Of a stretch of 64,000 nt of DNA, positions 10,226 through 24,300 are shown piece after piece. Below the pieces are notes generated by a model. That model had not been told where the DNA came from, did not search any database, and was given only the letters and a program-made list of their open reading frames with translations. This DNA comes from Pempheris klunzingeri. Its lineage: Eukaryota; Chordata; Actinopteri; Acropomatiformes; Pempheridae. Position 1 is the stretch's first letter; each line of letters starts with the position of its first letter. Where the stretch lies: positions 9,632,618-9,696,617 of the forward strand of contig NC_092013.1 in assembly GCF_042242105.1 (NCBI RefSeq), written 5' to 3'. A program made the position numbers and the translations under genes.

Positions 10226-13013
10226 CTGGAAGACACACACACGTAAGTCAGTATTAACACACTGAATCAGCCCCACTGTTTAGATGCATTTAGGCCACGG
10301 CTGTCATTTACAGGAAGCATTTCACTACCACAAATCATTCAGATAAGATTTTGCAATCATTTACAGAAATGCATTTTGTCAATATAATGGACTAAATAAT
10401 GAATGCGTCTCAAGTTGTAATAAATTTGAGCTTTGCAGCATGACCAATTGACTGTTTGACATCTAATCCCTTACTAACAGTTCACTAATTCGGCCACTGA
10501 CATTCTTACAATAGAGCAGCCATGGCAGGCTTAACTCTTAGAGGAAATAGTTTGAAGGAGACAGAAAAATGTTCCGTCCAGGAGTTAGATGAGAGGATCA
10601 ACACCACTTTCATGCCTGGTTGTTTAGTATGAAGCTGAATCCAGCAGCTAGTTAGCTTAGCATAAGATAAAGACTGGAAGCAGGGGGAAACAGCTAGCCA
10701 GGCTCCGTCCAAAGGTAACAACATACTACTAATTTCCTCAATATAACATCAGGAAGTCACTGCAACTTCATTTTTTCGGCAAGAAAATTAATGTTATTTT
10801 GAATATTGGCATGACCAAAATGTCAAACTGTTCCTTTAACATATTCCGTTTTTATTTGACACAATTGCGCCTTCATGCTGTAATATTGTGCATCCCATGT
10901 GTGTGAGCTCAGAACATAACTGCACATCTCATGAACTTGCCCCTCAGCTTTGAAGGAACACTACAACTCTTTAATTGTAATTTCCCAGTCAGACCAGTGT
11001 GAAGTATATAGGCTGATTGTTTTGAATATTATCAATGACACAATTAATGTTATTTTTATGATAAATACATTATTGCCCCATTTGTCATACAGATCACGGC
11101 TTTTATACACTTCATGGACACCAGCCTACACTGGTGTAACTTGCAGAACAGAGCAGGGACGCTTCGACTGTCCTACCTTAGCTTCACTTGGTGTGTTGGT
11201 AAGAGTAGTTTGTGTGTTCTGCGGGAGTCTCCATGGCAACCTGTTGCTGTTGACCACCGTTCTCCTAAAACGGAGGACAGGTTATTTGAAAGAAAGAAAG
11301 CTTCACTTGTTGATTAATGATAACGTATTAATTAAACAGATTTAATTAAAGATACAAAGAAGAGGACAGCCTGTATTTTCCCACTGCCCTCCCCATCAAA
11401 TCAAAGACAATATCTGCCTTTGAGTGGATGAACCAAAGAACAACAGTCAGATTGACTAAAAATCAGTGCATACTGCAGGACATGTTTACTAAGAGAGGTA
11501 TGCTTAACCTTCAACTTATTTTTAAATGTTTTTTCAGTTAATTCCCAAAGAAATTTAAAATATGAGTACAATCATACAAGGCATAATGAGAATATGTAAA
11601 CTGGGACACCCCGAAAACCCATCTGGAGTTTAAGAACAGGAGCCGAGACACTTGTGCAATAATTCAAGGAGCCGCTGAAGACAATAACCCAATTCTACCT
11701 CTACATCCTTCCCTCTACATCAGCCTCTCCTCTCTTGCCTCCTACTTGATCTCATCCATCCAATCACAGCCTGAGCTCCTGGCCTGCTACCGTGCCTCTT
11801 CCCATTCATAGACCTGCCCTTTTTTTCCTCATTCACTATTTTGCTCATCCTGCAGGCTCCCACTGCGATCAATGAGCTCCTCCTTCCAACAAATGACTCC
11901 AGACTCCCCGCAGGCTCCAGGCGCCCTCCTGCAGAGAGCTCAGTCAGGATCTGCTACAGCAGTGGAGCACACAGACTGTGGAAGCTGTGCCAAAAGTCTC
12001 CATAAAATGAATCTGACTCTCATTCATGAGCGACAAAAGCTCTTCTAGTTCAATAACAGAGGAGCTAATATAGAACAATGCTGTGTGTTTGCTAATGCTA
12101 AAGACAGACATACTTTCATTGCACATTTTAATTCTGCATATGAGCAGATGCTAAAGCGCAATGTTAACATGGTTGGAGTGAAAAAGCTTCTACGTTCTTC
12201 TATTTCATACAAATATTGAAAAAAGAAAAGTTTAAAATAGCACAAATGTTTTCTTATACCTCAGCCTTTTGTTACAGTAAAGAAAATGTCAAACTAAAAA
12301 AAAAAAATCAAAAGTGAAAGCTAGACTTAAAATATATGCTCACGCTGCCTGATTAGCTCGTCATTTAGTATCTTCTCCAGCTCAGATTTCTGGATGGTTT
12401 GTGTTTTAGAGGAAGCCACTGATATTGATCATTTGAAACCAAGAAAATATGTCTGAGGTTCACTTGCAGATTTCTGATGGGTCAAGGTCATTAACTTACT
12501 AGCAAGAACAACAACACCAACAAAAAGTAACGGATTATATAATAACTGTCTAAGTCTGATCTGTCAAGATTCTGCAAAGACAAACTCATCCTGTTTCTGT
12601 TTGATCTTTCAAAAATAGCACATGAATCATTAATCTGTTTTTACACCACATCACCTCATGGTATCTGAAAAAGACAAAATCTCTGATGGAATATTATTTG
12701 TTGTATTTATAAAACACTGCAGAAATAATCGAAGCCAATATGTCTTCTTCTACCTGTAATTAAAACACCACACCGACAATGTCCAGCTCAGTTCATCAGT
12801 TGGCATTTTGAATAGTCACCTCCCTGACTTCTGTGATTATAACTCTGTCACTCCTTAAAATACATACAACTAAGACATGGTATGCTAAAATAAGCAGCTT
12901 CTTCAAAGCACACAACTTTTAGTAAATATGTCCTTACAAAGGTTGTAATTATTAGTCATCCACTTCATAGAAATATGAAATGTAAGCAGCTGAGGTTGAG
13001 GCTAGCTTCATAC
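10226..13013 (-). other. rbms2: Last intron of rbms2 (about 2.8 kb), no certain exon inside
   Basis: Contains a dispersed repeat copy at 10630-10800. I looked for a missing terminal exon encoding a GQQ...NK-like end and found none with both splice signals and a matching reading frame. One may still be present. Confidence 0.4.
10630..10800. repeat. Dispersed repeat copy with TTAGCTTAGCAT...GGAAACAGCTAGCC core
   Basis: Holds TTAGCTTAGCATAAG, ACTGGAAGCAGGGGGAAAC and AGCTAGCCAGGCTC, followed by a GGAAGTCACTGC...CGGCAAGAA module. Related pieces occur, in either orientation, near 22140-22395, 31095-31165, 52030-52180, 55240-55290 and 55520-55590. The core is familiar from fish genomes; class unknown. 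Confidence 0.6.
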
Positions 13014-14173
13014 CTCTACTGGGACACTGGAGGGAGGCACTGGGGTGTACTGGGGGATGTAGGTCCCCTGCATAGTTGTGTTGGCAGGAATATACTGTAG
13101 GGAAGGCAGAGAGGAAAACACAAATTGTGTGGAGTATTTGACATGAATAACTGATCTTGTTTATTTCAGGAAAGTTAGCTAAGGGGGCAATTTTCTGCCT
13201 TAAGCATTGTGCGTGTGTGTGTGTGTGATTGGTACTGACTGTGCCCGTGCTGCCAAGGGACAGGTGGCTTAGCTGCTGGGTGAGAGGTCCCATCATGGAC
13301 GTGGGCTGGATGGACATGGCGTGATCCATTGTTGGGGTAAGAACTGTACCCTGTGAATCCACAGAAACATGATGGAATCACTGATGTGCTTAAATCACAA
13401 GTGAGCCAAACGTGTAGTGAACTACAGTTTAGCTATAGAGAATGCCTGTTTGCAATGGAGTGGGTATATGAGGATGGGAGGTGGCGGTGAAAGAGGGATA
13501 CTCACAGCTGGCTGCATGAGGTATGACTGATGGTGCATCCAGGACGGGCTGTGTACCTATAAATCAGGAAACACATCATGAAACTCATTTGAAATACTCA
13601 ACTCCTGCTTTCACAGCCCCCTGTGAGCCTTTATTATATAAGTTTGCAGAGAAAAGTCATGGGATGTGGCAGAGCCTGAGCAAAACCTCCCCAAGTGTCT
13701 TATATAACGTGGACAGAATAAGGAGTTTGGCACAGAAAAGCAACAGGTAGTCAAGTGATGACATTAAGCCTGAGTCAAAAGTCAGTATGGCTATGAAAGG
13801 AATGGATTTAAATCATAAATAAAATAAACCACCTGGTAGGATGAGACAGGAGAATGCATGTAGGGTGAGAGGGAAGTCTGGGCGATCATTCGGTTTGGAG
13901 CCAGACTGTAGGGTGACGAGTAGAAGCTGGCAAACAGACAAAGTGAGAAGAAACCATGAAGGCAGCCGCACCATGTCAACAATCTGCAGCATGTCTCCAA
14001 CCACATAAACAACATTTCTGTGCTCCTGCAATGCACAGCAGAGGGCAGCACTCTACTACACATGAAAGTACAAAGGTTATTTTCCGGAGGGTTGGGACTG
14101 TTTTCAGTCGGTTCATGCATACCACTCACCCATTTTGTAAGGCTGTGGGGTCATATGCAAGCGTCATTCCTCC
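13014..14173 (-). CDS. rbms2: rbms2 coding exons 8-12 (Pro/Ser/Gln-rich C-terminal region)
   Basis: Exon 8 (14173-14130) encodes [15 protein letters not shown]. Exon 9 (13926-13833) encodes [20 protein letters not shown] to SSYQ. Exon 10 (13556-13506) encodes [17 protein letters not shown]. Exon 11 (13350-13240) encodes [20 protein letters not shown] to GSTGT. Exon 12 (13094-13014) encodes [20 protein letters not shown] to SVPVE. Without splicing at the GTATGA donor, translation would read one more Val and stop. Confidence 0.93.
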
Positions 14174-17100
14174 CTGGGAAAACAATACACAGGATTCAGA
14201 ACAAGTGAGGTCATGCAAACACCGGTGCAGTTTGCACTAAAACAGCCAGCTAGCACTGAGTGAGAATGACCAAATTTGACACTTTTGAACATGTTTTAGC
14301 TTTAATTTCCAGCAAGAAATTTAACGTATGAACACAGGAGGTCCACTTCAAGAATGATGAGTTAAAAGGGGTCCATCTCACCGTATCTCCGTCTCTAGCC
14401 CAGGGCCTTCCATTCTGGAGGTATTTCCCCTGGTTCTGCCTCTTCTTCTGACCTCCGTCTGCAAACTTACATAATAAGGGCTCTGTGGGCACTGTGAAAG
14501 CAACAGATCAAACAAGAGAGTGAATTCAAGGATCACAGCAGGGAACAAAAACACTGAGCTCTGGCACCAACAACAACAATATCAGGTTCCTATAGTACAA
14601 AATAAAACATTCCACACACCAGGCACTCCTGGTGGAGTCTTGATGAATTTGCCATTGAAATGCTGAATTATGGCCTCGCACTTCTCTGTGGACTCCATTC
14701 TAAAACACAGTCAAAGTCAAAGTTAATCCTTTAGCCGGAAACGAATTTCACTCAAATGATCATGCGCCACCATGGAGTGGTGTTTTATGTCAGGGTGCTG
14801 CAGTCTGACCTGGCAAATCCCACACCGCGGCTGGTCCCGTTGGCATCTCGGAGGATGCGTGTGGAAATGACCTGGCCAAAGGGCTTGAGCATGCTCTCCA
14901 GCTCTTGCTCATCCATATATACTGGCAGGTTGGAGATGTACAGGTTGGTGGGGTCCTGCTCTTGTTGCTGTAGACATGAAAATCAGTTCAGATACAGAAC
15001 TTATGATTAGATCTCAACCTGGATGAAAAGATCTTTTATTGTTGGTGCACACGTTGCAGACATCTAAAGCTATTTCTTTATTGCTGTGAGTCCAGAGTAC
15101 TAGAACTAAAATTGATAAAAGGCGTTTTAGCATAACACTTTCAAAACATCTTGGCGAATGCTTTTGCATTTGCAAATGGAACATTTCTTGTCCCTTTCAC
15201 ACAGCAGAGATTCATGTGTAGGCAGTAGTGTGACCTCTTTCCATCAACACATGCCATCACTCTTGGCACATTACTGCTTCACCATATCTGTGCACCATGT
15301 CAAGCATCATTTTGTGATTGGATCAAATACAGATAAAATGTTTAAAAGCCATTTGTGTCTGACCAGTGAAAAAAAAAAAAACTGAGACCCTGAATAATCT
15401 GTCGCCCATGTGCTGCATGCGTCATAGCCTCAACTGAGGCTGTTTGTTAGAAATCCACATGCACACATAAAATATACCAACACATGCAATCATAAATTTG
15501 TCTGAAAAAATAAAGTCACACATTTTGGAGCAATGCTGTCTAATTAAGAGAGCCTGGCAGCTGCAAGCAAATTAAAGAGGAGAGATTATTCAGAGACTTA
15601 TTTTGTGGCACTAGCTTGAAAGTGAAACCTTGTGTGACTGTGCAGAAGCAGACAGGAAGCCAGGCATGAAGTTAAAGAGGACAGAGAGCAACAGGAGCCT
15701 GGCAACCGGGAGAAAAGAGGCTGGGCTAAAAGGAGGGAACGGGAAAACAGAGAGTGAAGGAAGAGGATAGAGCAGAGGGAGGGTGGGAGAAATGAGTAGT
15801 TTAAAAGGCTGATGTTTTGCACAGAATGAGAGAACTGACAAGATAGGAAGTAGTGGGAGTCTTGAGTAATTTGGGCAATGAAAGAGGAGGATGACAGAGA
15901 AGAGCAAAGAAGGAAAAGAGGATGAATGAGAGCCTGCTGATTAGCACGCTCTTCTCATTCATCAAAATATCATTTATCACTGTCATTTTCCATTTCGTCG
16001 CCTCTTCCCCGTGCTTGCTGCTATCAGATAGCTTCCAAACACACAAATAATAAAGTTTTCCAGTTGTGCATGAAAGAATGTGAACGAACAATTCAGAGGA
16101 CAATCATAGTCTGACTGAAATACCAAACAGGAGGGGAAAGGCCGAATCCAGATGCTGGTTCAAGCTGCCACAGGAGTTTAACCAGATCTGACTGGGGCAC
16201 AGTGATTGTGTTGATCTTAAAATAAAGATTAAGCATTTATGGCGTATCAACAGCGCTTAAATAATGATTTACCGCCTATATGAGTAGCCTCTGCTCTCAG
16301 CCGTGAACCACCTGGCAAAGAGGTAATCTATTTTCTGTGATTGTCGTCATTCTGGGTGCGGTGAGACGGCCATTATGTAACACAGTGGCACACTATAGAT
16401 GAGACTAATGGAGTGCAAGGCTTAATAACGCAGGAACAAACCTTCCTTTTTATCCTTTTATTTACCCTTTACCTCAGCAAGCACATATAATATCATATTC
16501 AAGCATGTATTCAGCCTGATATGAGATATGAAAACGCTGCTGGACCCGCTGGGACGTCACAGTGCTTTTTTAATTTTTTTGGGCCAAGCCCTAGGTGAGC
16601 CATGTCTGCCGAGGTGTGTCTCTGCTCTGTGTGTTTGCCGGATTCGCCTGCTTGTGTCGAGCAGCCCGTGTGAGCTGACGTCTGAGTTTGAACAGGGAGG
16701 TGCTGGGAAGTAAAGAAGGGATCTATTTTTAACTCTGCCATCGTTCCCCTGCCTCCATGCACGTGGCTCCTCGGGGGCCCGCAGCCTTGGGGCTGGGGTG
16801 GCCCGTTAAGGGACTAAGCAAACTCGGAGGACAGCAAGTGCAAGGTGCGGCTCATTCTGTTTGTGAATAACACTCTGCAGCAGCCATGGTGAGGGTGCAA
16901 ACAGGTGAAACTGCACTTGAGAATATTTGAAATTAAACTGATTTTAAACCACTGCTTGCTTTTTCTGACCTGAGATAACCCACTGACTCTGAAGCAGCTT
17001 GTATATTTAGGTTTTTATAGTGGCTATCAACACCTCTGACTGAGCGCATGTTGTCTGGGTGAGTCGAGTCTTGGTGTCCAGTTGCACTTGTTGGGAACTG

Positions 17101-20100
17101 AGATACACAGGATTGTGTGGCACTCTTACAGAGGAGGTGCAGCGAGGTTAGACTCTGGGTTTAGTTGCACTGGACTGGTTCAGGTCAGCTGGCAGCGTGG
17201 ATCTGTTACAGTTTTCCAGGGCTGGGCCGAGGGAGACCCTGGTGTTACATTGCAGTGGGTCTGTTTGGGTGCAGGACAAGGGGGAGGGGGCCAGGACACT
17301 GGGGTGGAGTGTATTAAGTGCTGGTGTCAGCCCCAGGCCTGGGCCCAGACGATGGACAATGCCAGCCCATTGTGCCTGTCCCATTGACAGTGGGTGTAGT
17401 GGCACCCTCCCCTGGGCTCCCTCAATGGGGAGCCTGAGAGCCAGAGGGATCAGCTTAATGGGCCGACAAGAGTTGCTTTGACTGCAGACACTTGGACAAA
17501 GAGCTCAGAACAAGCGCTACAACAGGAGCAGGTTAGCAACATACACAAGCACAGAGACAAGGGCGTGAGGGGAGAGGAGAGAGAAGGTGGCGAAGAGGGC
17601 GACGAAGAAAGAGGAGACAAAGCGACGATGAAAGGGAAGGCGATAAGGCATTGACAAAGCAAAGAGAGTGATGATAACAAAAACTGATTAGAAAAAAAGG
17701 TAGTAATTTTGTAACAGATATCCTTCTTGCAACTGTCCATAACTGGCACAAGTTCACCCAATGAAGCTGAATGGAACACACACCTCCCTATAAACCAGAG
17801 TTTATTTTGAACCCTTGCCAACAGGACACTTGCTGCCAATCAGGCCACTGCATGTTACAATTGACCCTTTACATGACAGAGATGGCAAGTGTGTGTTTGT
17901 GGAGAAAGAGACTATGACTCTCGGTGGTCAAAGTTCACCGTGTGGGTCTCTTGAGAAGGACTACACGTGAATGGATCATGAGGTGAACTTGACAAGTTGA
18001 ACCTGATGGTGACTTGGTGATTTGGGATGTAAAAGAGGAGGTGGTGGCATAACAGAGCTGATCATGACTTAGCTAATTCTTACTTTGGCCATCTGAGCCT
18101 GGACCCCGCTGGACTTCAGAGCTGTAACAGCTTTCTGTGCTGCTGCTGGACTGTCAAAGTCCACAAAGCCATACCCTGCGAAATAAACAAATACTTATTA
18201 GTTTTGAAGTTGTGTGCTTTCTTGCTGAGTGTTAAAATCAATACCACACTCATATCAGTCTATTAAATCATCCATCTCACAGGAAAAAAAACATATTTTT
18301 TGCAGTGTGTAGTGTATTTCCCAAATGTTTAAATACTCCTTTAACGGCCAAACAGCCAAAACCAGTTGAATAAGTGAACTTGACAGTGATGGAAAAAGCA
18401 TGTTGTCAACTCTCAATTAAAAAAAAAGTTAGAACCAGAGTTAAAATGACACAACTCACCTTTACATTTGTTGGTGGTTTTATCCAAGATGGCCTTGGTC
18501 GACACAATCTTGCCATATCTTTATTAAGGAGAGGCAAGCACACAGAAAGCAGGATCAATGAGAGATGCATACCAGTCATGGTGTAAACATAATTACGTAT
18601 TCCTTCACGCAATGAACTGTGTCAATCAAGTGTCACAGAAAAACTTCGTCTGCCTCCACCCTTCTGTCTTTATCTGCTAGCAGCTGCTGTACAGTAACTC
18701 TGTTCCCTGGTATTGTTTTTTTTTCAGACAGGAGACAGCACCCCAGGGCCAAAAACAATTTGTTCCAGGCCTGTCTTTACCCCACAATCACACACGCAGA
18801 CTATCACACAAACACACACCTCTCTCCTGAATGCAGCTCTGCTCTCGGGTATTTTTGTTTCAAAAGCTTTAAAGTGTTGTCAGTCACTGGCAATATCCGA
18901 CTTGCAAACAGAAATATTGACTTACAAGGGAATTTACTGTATCCTCGATCTATTTCTCCACACACAAAAGAAGGCATAAGGTGTATGAAACACAAGCTAG
19001 TGTCCAAGCCTGTTATTTAAATCCACTGCTGTCAATAGAAAAACAAAACAAAGGCCAATCAGCGAAAAAGGAGAATCAATTAATGCATAGATTAAGTATC
19101 ATAAAACATTCATGGTATTAAAATCACATTAAAAGCGGTAAATGAGAAGAGTTATGCAAGATGTGGAGACTAATGGAATGCAGTGTTATAAGACGGTGCA
19201 TCAGCACTACAGTATAATAGACCTGCCCTTGTCTGGTGAATTTAGCCAGTGAGGGAGGCTGGTGTTCCTCTGTTTGGGCGACATGGCGTCTGGGCGGAAT
19301 GTACACTGTAACCTGATGCTTCACCCCTCCGGTTCGCCTTCCTTCCCACCACGTCCCTCTCCCTCGCTCTGTTTTTCCACCCTCGCATCGCAGCGCACCG
19401 CTGGGTCCTACACTCCCACCTAGTTTCAGTGGACATTTGCCCAGATGACTCAGATCCGACTAGACGGTCACGGCAGAGACTTATGTCACAACTGGCACCA
19501 GAGTCTAAAGCGTTTATGCGAAAATGTTGCAGCCTCGACGTTACTAAAATGCACATATGCTTTCTTTTCAGGAAAAAAAAACAGCAGCAGATTTTCACGT
19601 GAAGAAGCTTTACTGTATACCCTCACTTCAACTACAACAATAGGCCACAATTAGGTGCGTACATTCATTGAATTACCATGTAACCTCAAAATTCAATTCA
19701 ATTCAATTTCATGCTGCTAAAATATACATGCAGGCAGTGCTGATCCTCATTACTGTGACTCATGACAAGAAGAATAGAGACATTGTACAGGAAACTTCCT
19801 CGCTGCAGAAGTGAATGATTCATCATCCATCGCCCAATAGCCAGATGACCTTTGCATAGGCTATGTTTATAGTTTCCCACTGTCATCCAACAGCTGCAAA
19901 GTGGTCATTAGGCATGAATATATACACAAGCTTGATATCATTTAACCCACTCAAGTCCAGCTGAAGTTGTACATTTCCTTTAGCCAAGTCTGTGGGCTTC
20001 TCTGAGCACAAATGCAAAGACCCTTTCAAAACCAATCAGGTATAAAAGACACGGTAGAAAATGATCAAAGATTTGTACTTAAGAGAAACCAATTTTGGTA

Positions 20101-20167
20101 GTCACATTTATGGGGCTCAAAATGATGAAACATATAAAAAGACTATTTTGGGGGACCTTGAACTGTA

Positions 20168-20200
<33 letters not shown>

Positions 20201-21329
20201 CACTCTGAGCCTATTTCTTAATTTTAGAGGCAGCTCCTTAGAGACCCCTTACTAAGTTTAGTCTGATAAGAAAATAGCAGAAAAAAAACCTACACAGACA
20301 TTTGGATTCCACAATCTAAGTACAAGATGATGGTTGAAGTCATACACATACTGTTCGTATTCTGTAAGTGAAAATCCATTATTATCCAAATATTTTTGTG
20401 GAATATATTGTTAATATTTTGTGTTTTTCTTTTTCCTTGACAAAAAAACTGACTGACTCTCACGAGTTCCACACTGGCTCTGATTTTCTGAATTTCACGC
20501 TCACAACTTCCAGACAGAAAAAACACTGAAGTCCTATTGATCAGTTTGAGTTTTCATTACAAGCATGACTAAGAAAAGCAAAAACTGTGTTTCATGTTTT
20601 CTCCAACGGTGATGCCAGGAGAGTTCAAAGGTCTGAAAGCAACGGCTGCGTGACCCTCCGCTTACCTCAGCCCCTCTGCAGCGGACCAGCGGCCCACCGC
20701 ACTGTGGAGGCCACAGGGACTTAAAAGACAGCTCTGACCCATAAACGGCTGTCTGACATTCTTTCCCAGCAGGCCATGCTACTCTTTTCCCACTCATTTA
20801 AGTTTCCCCTTCAAGGGTAGCCCTCCCACCCGCCCCTAAAGCCTCCGTCCTCTCTCCACGTCTCTACCACCCCACAATGACTTCTCTGTCAATGCCCTGC
20901 TTTTACTCTGTGTCCCTGTGTTTCACATTCCAACTGCAGATTTCAGATTTTCTTTGACTGTTCAAGCTTTGACAATGCGTATGTGCAGTGCACCCACACA
21001 CAAATATCAACATGACTATCAGACACAAGCTGCGTAAATTTGTTCTGCGGATTTGCTGTTTGCGTGGTTCCCGTATGTAGGGTCAGAGTGGTTAAAATGG
21101 AGAATGAAGCACAGATATTATTGAGGGATGGGCTGTGGTCTTGGTATTATCAAGTCAGGCTTTATTAGTTATGGCCAGCGCTTGTTCAGGGAGGCGTGTT
21201 GTTACTGTGAATGACCCGTGGAAATGTTGGTTGTTTGACTAAAGTTCACAAATCGCTTGTGTGACATACAGCACGGCCCTGACCTGCAGCAGCCAAAACC
21301 AGTTTGGGTGCTTTATTAATGGGTTTTAT

Positions 21330-21374
<45 letters not shown>

Positions 21375-24300
21375 TACGGCCGACATACTATAGAGGATAG
21401 CCTATTTGTCTAGTTCACAGCTGGCCAATGCAGGCTCATGAAAAGTGGAAGGTTAGATCAGGACATGAGCAGGCAACATGCCGTACCCTTCTCTGGCCCC
21501 TTCTCTCCTTCTTTACCACCGTCCTGTCTTTTTCCCGACTCTCTGCATTCGTTCCTTATTTCATCTATTTCCCTCTAAGGCTCTACCATTTTGCTGTCAA
21601 TTTCTTGTGTTCCTGCGATTGTGAAGATTTAATCAAACTGACTTTAGTTGTGGTAGTTCAGCGTTCTCAGTCACAAACCACTTTTCCTTCCTTCCTGCCT
21701 AAACAGCTCATTTTTCTGAACATCAAATCATGGCTTTAAACAATTTAATTTCATGTGTCCAACAGATGAAGAGCATAGCTCCAGACAGCACAGATGTTAT
21801 CTGCTCATGAGAAGTTAGTCTCTACATGACTCTTTCTCAAACGTAACATCAAAGATAACTATCTAAAGAAACATGTTCCAGTAAAGGTGGATTGGAATGC
21901 AGCCAAAGTCAGACTATTATCAGATTGTCAGATTAATGCTGATTCAGTTTAAAGGGATAATAACTTACAGTGAGGTCAATGCTGTCGCCTTTTTGATCCA
22001 ATCAACATTTACAACCAATCAGTATTAATACACAAAATGACTTGTTCAGAGATTGTGCTGTCTTCCTGTAATATCACCACTGGAAGGAACAATTTGATAT
22101 TTAGTATGTTTATTTGTCATCACTCTTGTGGAGCCACAGCCAAGAGGCAAATAGTTTTAGCTTAGCAAAAAGACAAGAAGCCGAGGAAGCAGTTAGCCTG
22201 GCTCTCACTTTGGTGCAAAAATCTGGCAAGTACCACCTCAAAAGTCATCAATCAACATGTTGCATTCACATCCTTACAGAAACACTGTAATAAATAATTT
22301 GCGGTTTTTAGAAGGTGATAAATTGTGTAACACTGCATAGTAAAACTATGTCGTCTATTGCTTGCCGAAAAAGCGCCAGAAGCAGTGACTTCCCCGTGTG
22401 TTGTTGTCGCCCTGAGGTTGTATTTGTCAAAAAATAGTTACATCACATAAATTCCAGTAAAATCGTAAACTGTAGATTTTACATTTCTGTATGTGAACAG
22501 ATTAAAGTAAAAAGACATTGCATGATATTAATCTTCAAGAAAGAAAAAAAATGCAAATTTTAGGATTCGCGTTTACTCATGGCGTGGAACTCTTGAGTCT
22601 CAGTTAGTTAAAAAAATTTTTTAAATGACTCACGGTTGGCAGAGCTTGACCAGGTCTTGGTCTGTAGTTCCCGGATGAAGGCCGCGGATGTACAGGTTAG
22701 TTTTACTCAGCTGTTCCCCTCCCCCGCTGCTGTTGCTGCTACTGTTCGTGTTGGGACTGGGGGGTGCCATCTGGTGGCCGGAGGACACATAGGCCTGCTG
22801 CGGTAAGAAGAAGAAAGAAACATCAGAATCAGAATTTTTGTGCAAGAACATGCAACAGTAGGCGTTGCCAAGCTGCTTCATATTTTCCCCAGCAAAAATT
22901 GGACAAGTACAGTAATGCTAGTTACTGTATTACTGAATGTGTGAAAAACTCAAAAGAGCGTTTGGAGACGTTGAGAGACAGAAAGTAATCCTGCATGAGA
23001 CGGATGATTATGTGGGAGCTGCGAAAAATGATATCATACAGGCCTCATGTCAACACTCACCAATACTGCTTTCTGAGGGGAATGTGGGGCCTCTTGGCTG
23101 CCTAGTCCATATAGGGAAAAGGGGCCTCTTATGCTTTCTCCATGTTGGGTAACTTCTTTTTGACTCTTGGAACCACAAAATAATCTTGCGGTGCATATCA
23201 AAACCAAAACTCTAAAGATATAAAACTAACATTTAGTCAGTCTGATGATGCAGACTTAACTAATAGACTGGATTCAAACATTGTTTTTTACTGCAACCTC
23301 TTTCTCTTATGTTACTTTTACTTATAAAAGCAGGTATTTCTAAATGAATCACTGCCATCTGTTCAAGCTTGCATTTCTATCCGCTCCACACTCGACGACG
23401 CCATCGTTTTGACTTAAACGGTGCCTTAGCTTAACAGTTAACAAGATCCTGAGTAGCAAGATGCAGAAACAGGTTTCAGCTCAGTCCGCATTACATGAAA
23501 AATTCATTTATCAAACCAAAGCACAAACAAGAAGAATCAACAGCACACCAATTAATTACTACATGACAAAACATTGTAACATGCACATGTTGTGGCCATC
23601 TGTAATGATCTGATGTCTACATCAACCACTAATGAACTTCCTTCTCATTTCTCACAATTGGTTATTTAACTAAAGCCGTATGTGAGGACTTAATGCCAGT
23701 GAATACTAGTCGTAAACTATGGTGGTCAACTAGTCGATGACTCACCACCATGAACATGAAAGGCCATTCTGCAACAACCAGTGTATCATCTCATCTCATC
23801 TCACTACGCAATGGTAGCTCTCTGTGGAGAAATCAAACAAAAGATTGTGTAACCCTCTAGTGGAATATTTTTATTGGGATAAATTTGGTTTCATTATCAC
23901 TTTGCCTGTCAGGAATCGAGAAAAAAAAAGGCCTCTCCATCCAGGAATAGATCTACTGGCTGTTTTCCAAATAAATAGCACCACTTGAGTGAGAACCAGG
24001 CACGTCAGAACTGGCAAATGTTGTGTCTGTTTGCTGTGAGAAAATGTGCTTAATCGCATTAATCTAACAGCCAAATGTTTTAATTCAATGTTGCATATGA
24101 ACAAATATGCTTTCTAAATGGGCTCAGCACCGTGAGGCTGGAATGTCTCAGCTGAGAGGCCGATTGGACGGAGGCGACAAGGGGACAATGGGTTAATTTA
24201 AGAAGAGAGGAGAGGGTCACTGATCAAACTGATGGTGTTAAGGAAAAGCTCAGCAGGAAGCCACAGTCACACCAGGACCACCAGCAACATCAACCAATCC

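Larger units (their letters stand above)
18519..22633 (-). other. rbms2: rbms2 intron 2 (4.1 kb)
   Basis: Holds (ATTCA)n-like sequence at 19690-19709, a CA microsatellite at 20168-20199, a GT microsatellite at 21332-21371 and a degenerate repeat copy at 22140-22395. No exon recognised. Confidence 0.55.

Noticed and set aside
9896..10265. Cys-Val or Thr-His rich frames on both strands
   Set aside because: They come from the CA repeat.
13523..13750. Plus-strand open frame with EPLLYKFAE in rbms2 intron 9 as an independent gene
   Set aside because: The resemblance is limited to the inverted exon 7 copy; there is no donor, promoter or further exon on this strand.
17082..17481. Gly/Trp/Gln-rich frames in rbms2 intron 4
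   Set aside because: Several overlapping frames on both strands with no family resemblance or splice support; a product of G+C-rich composition.
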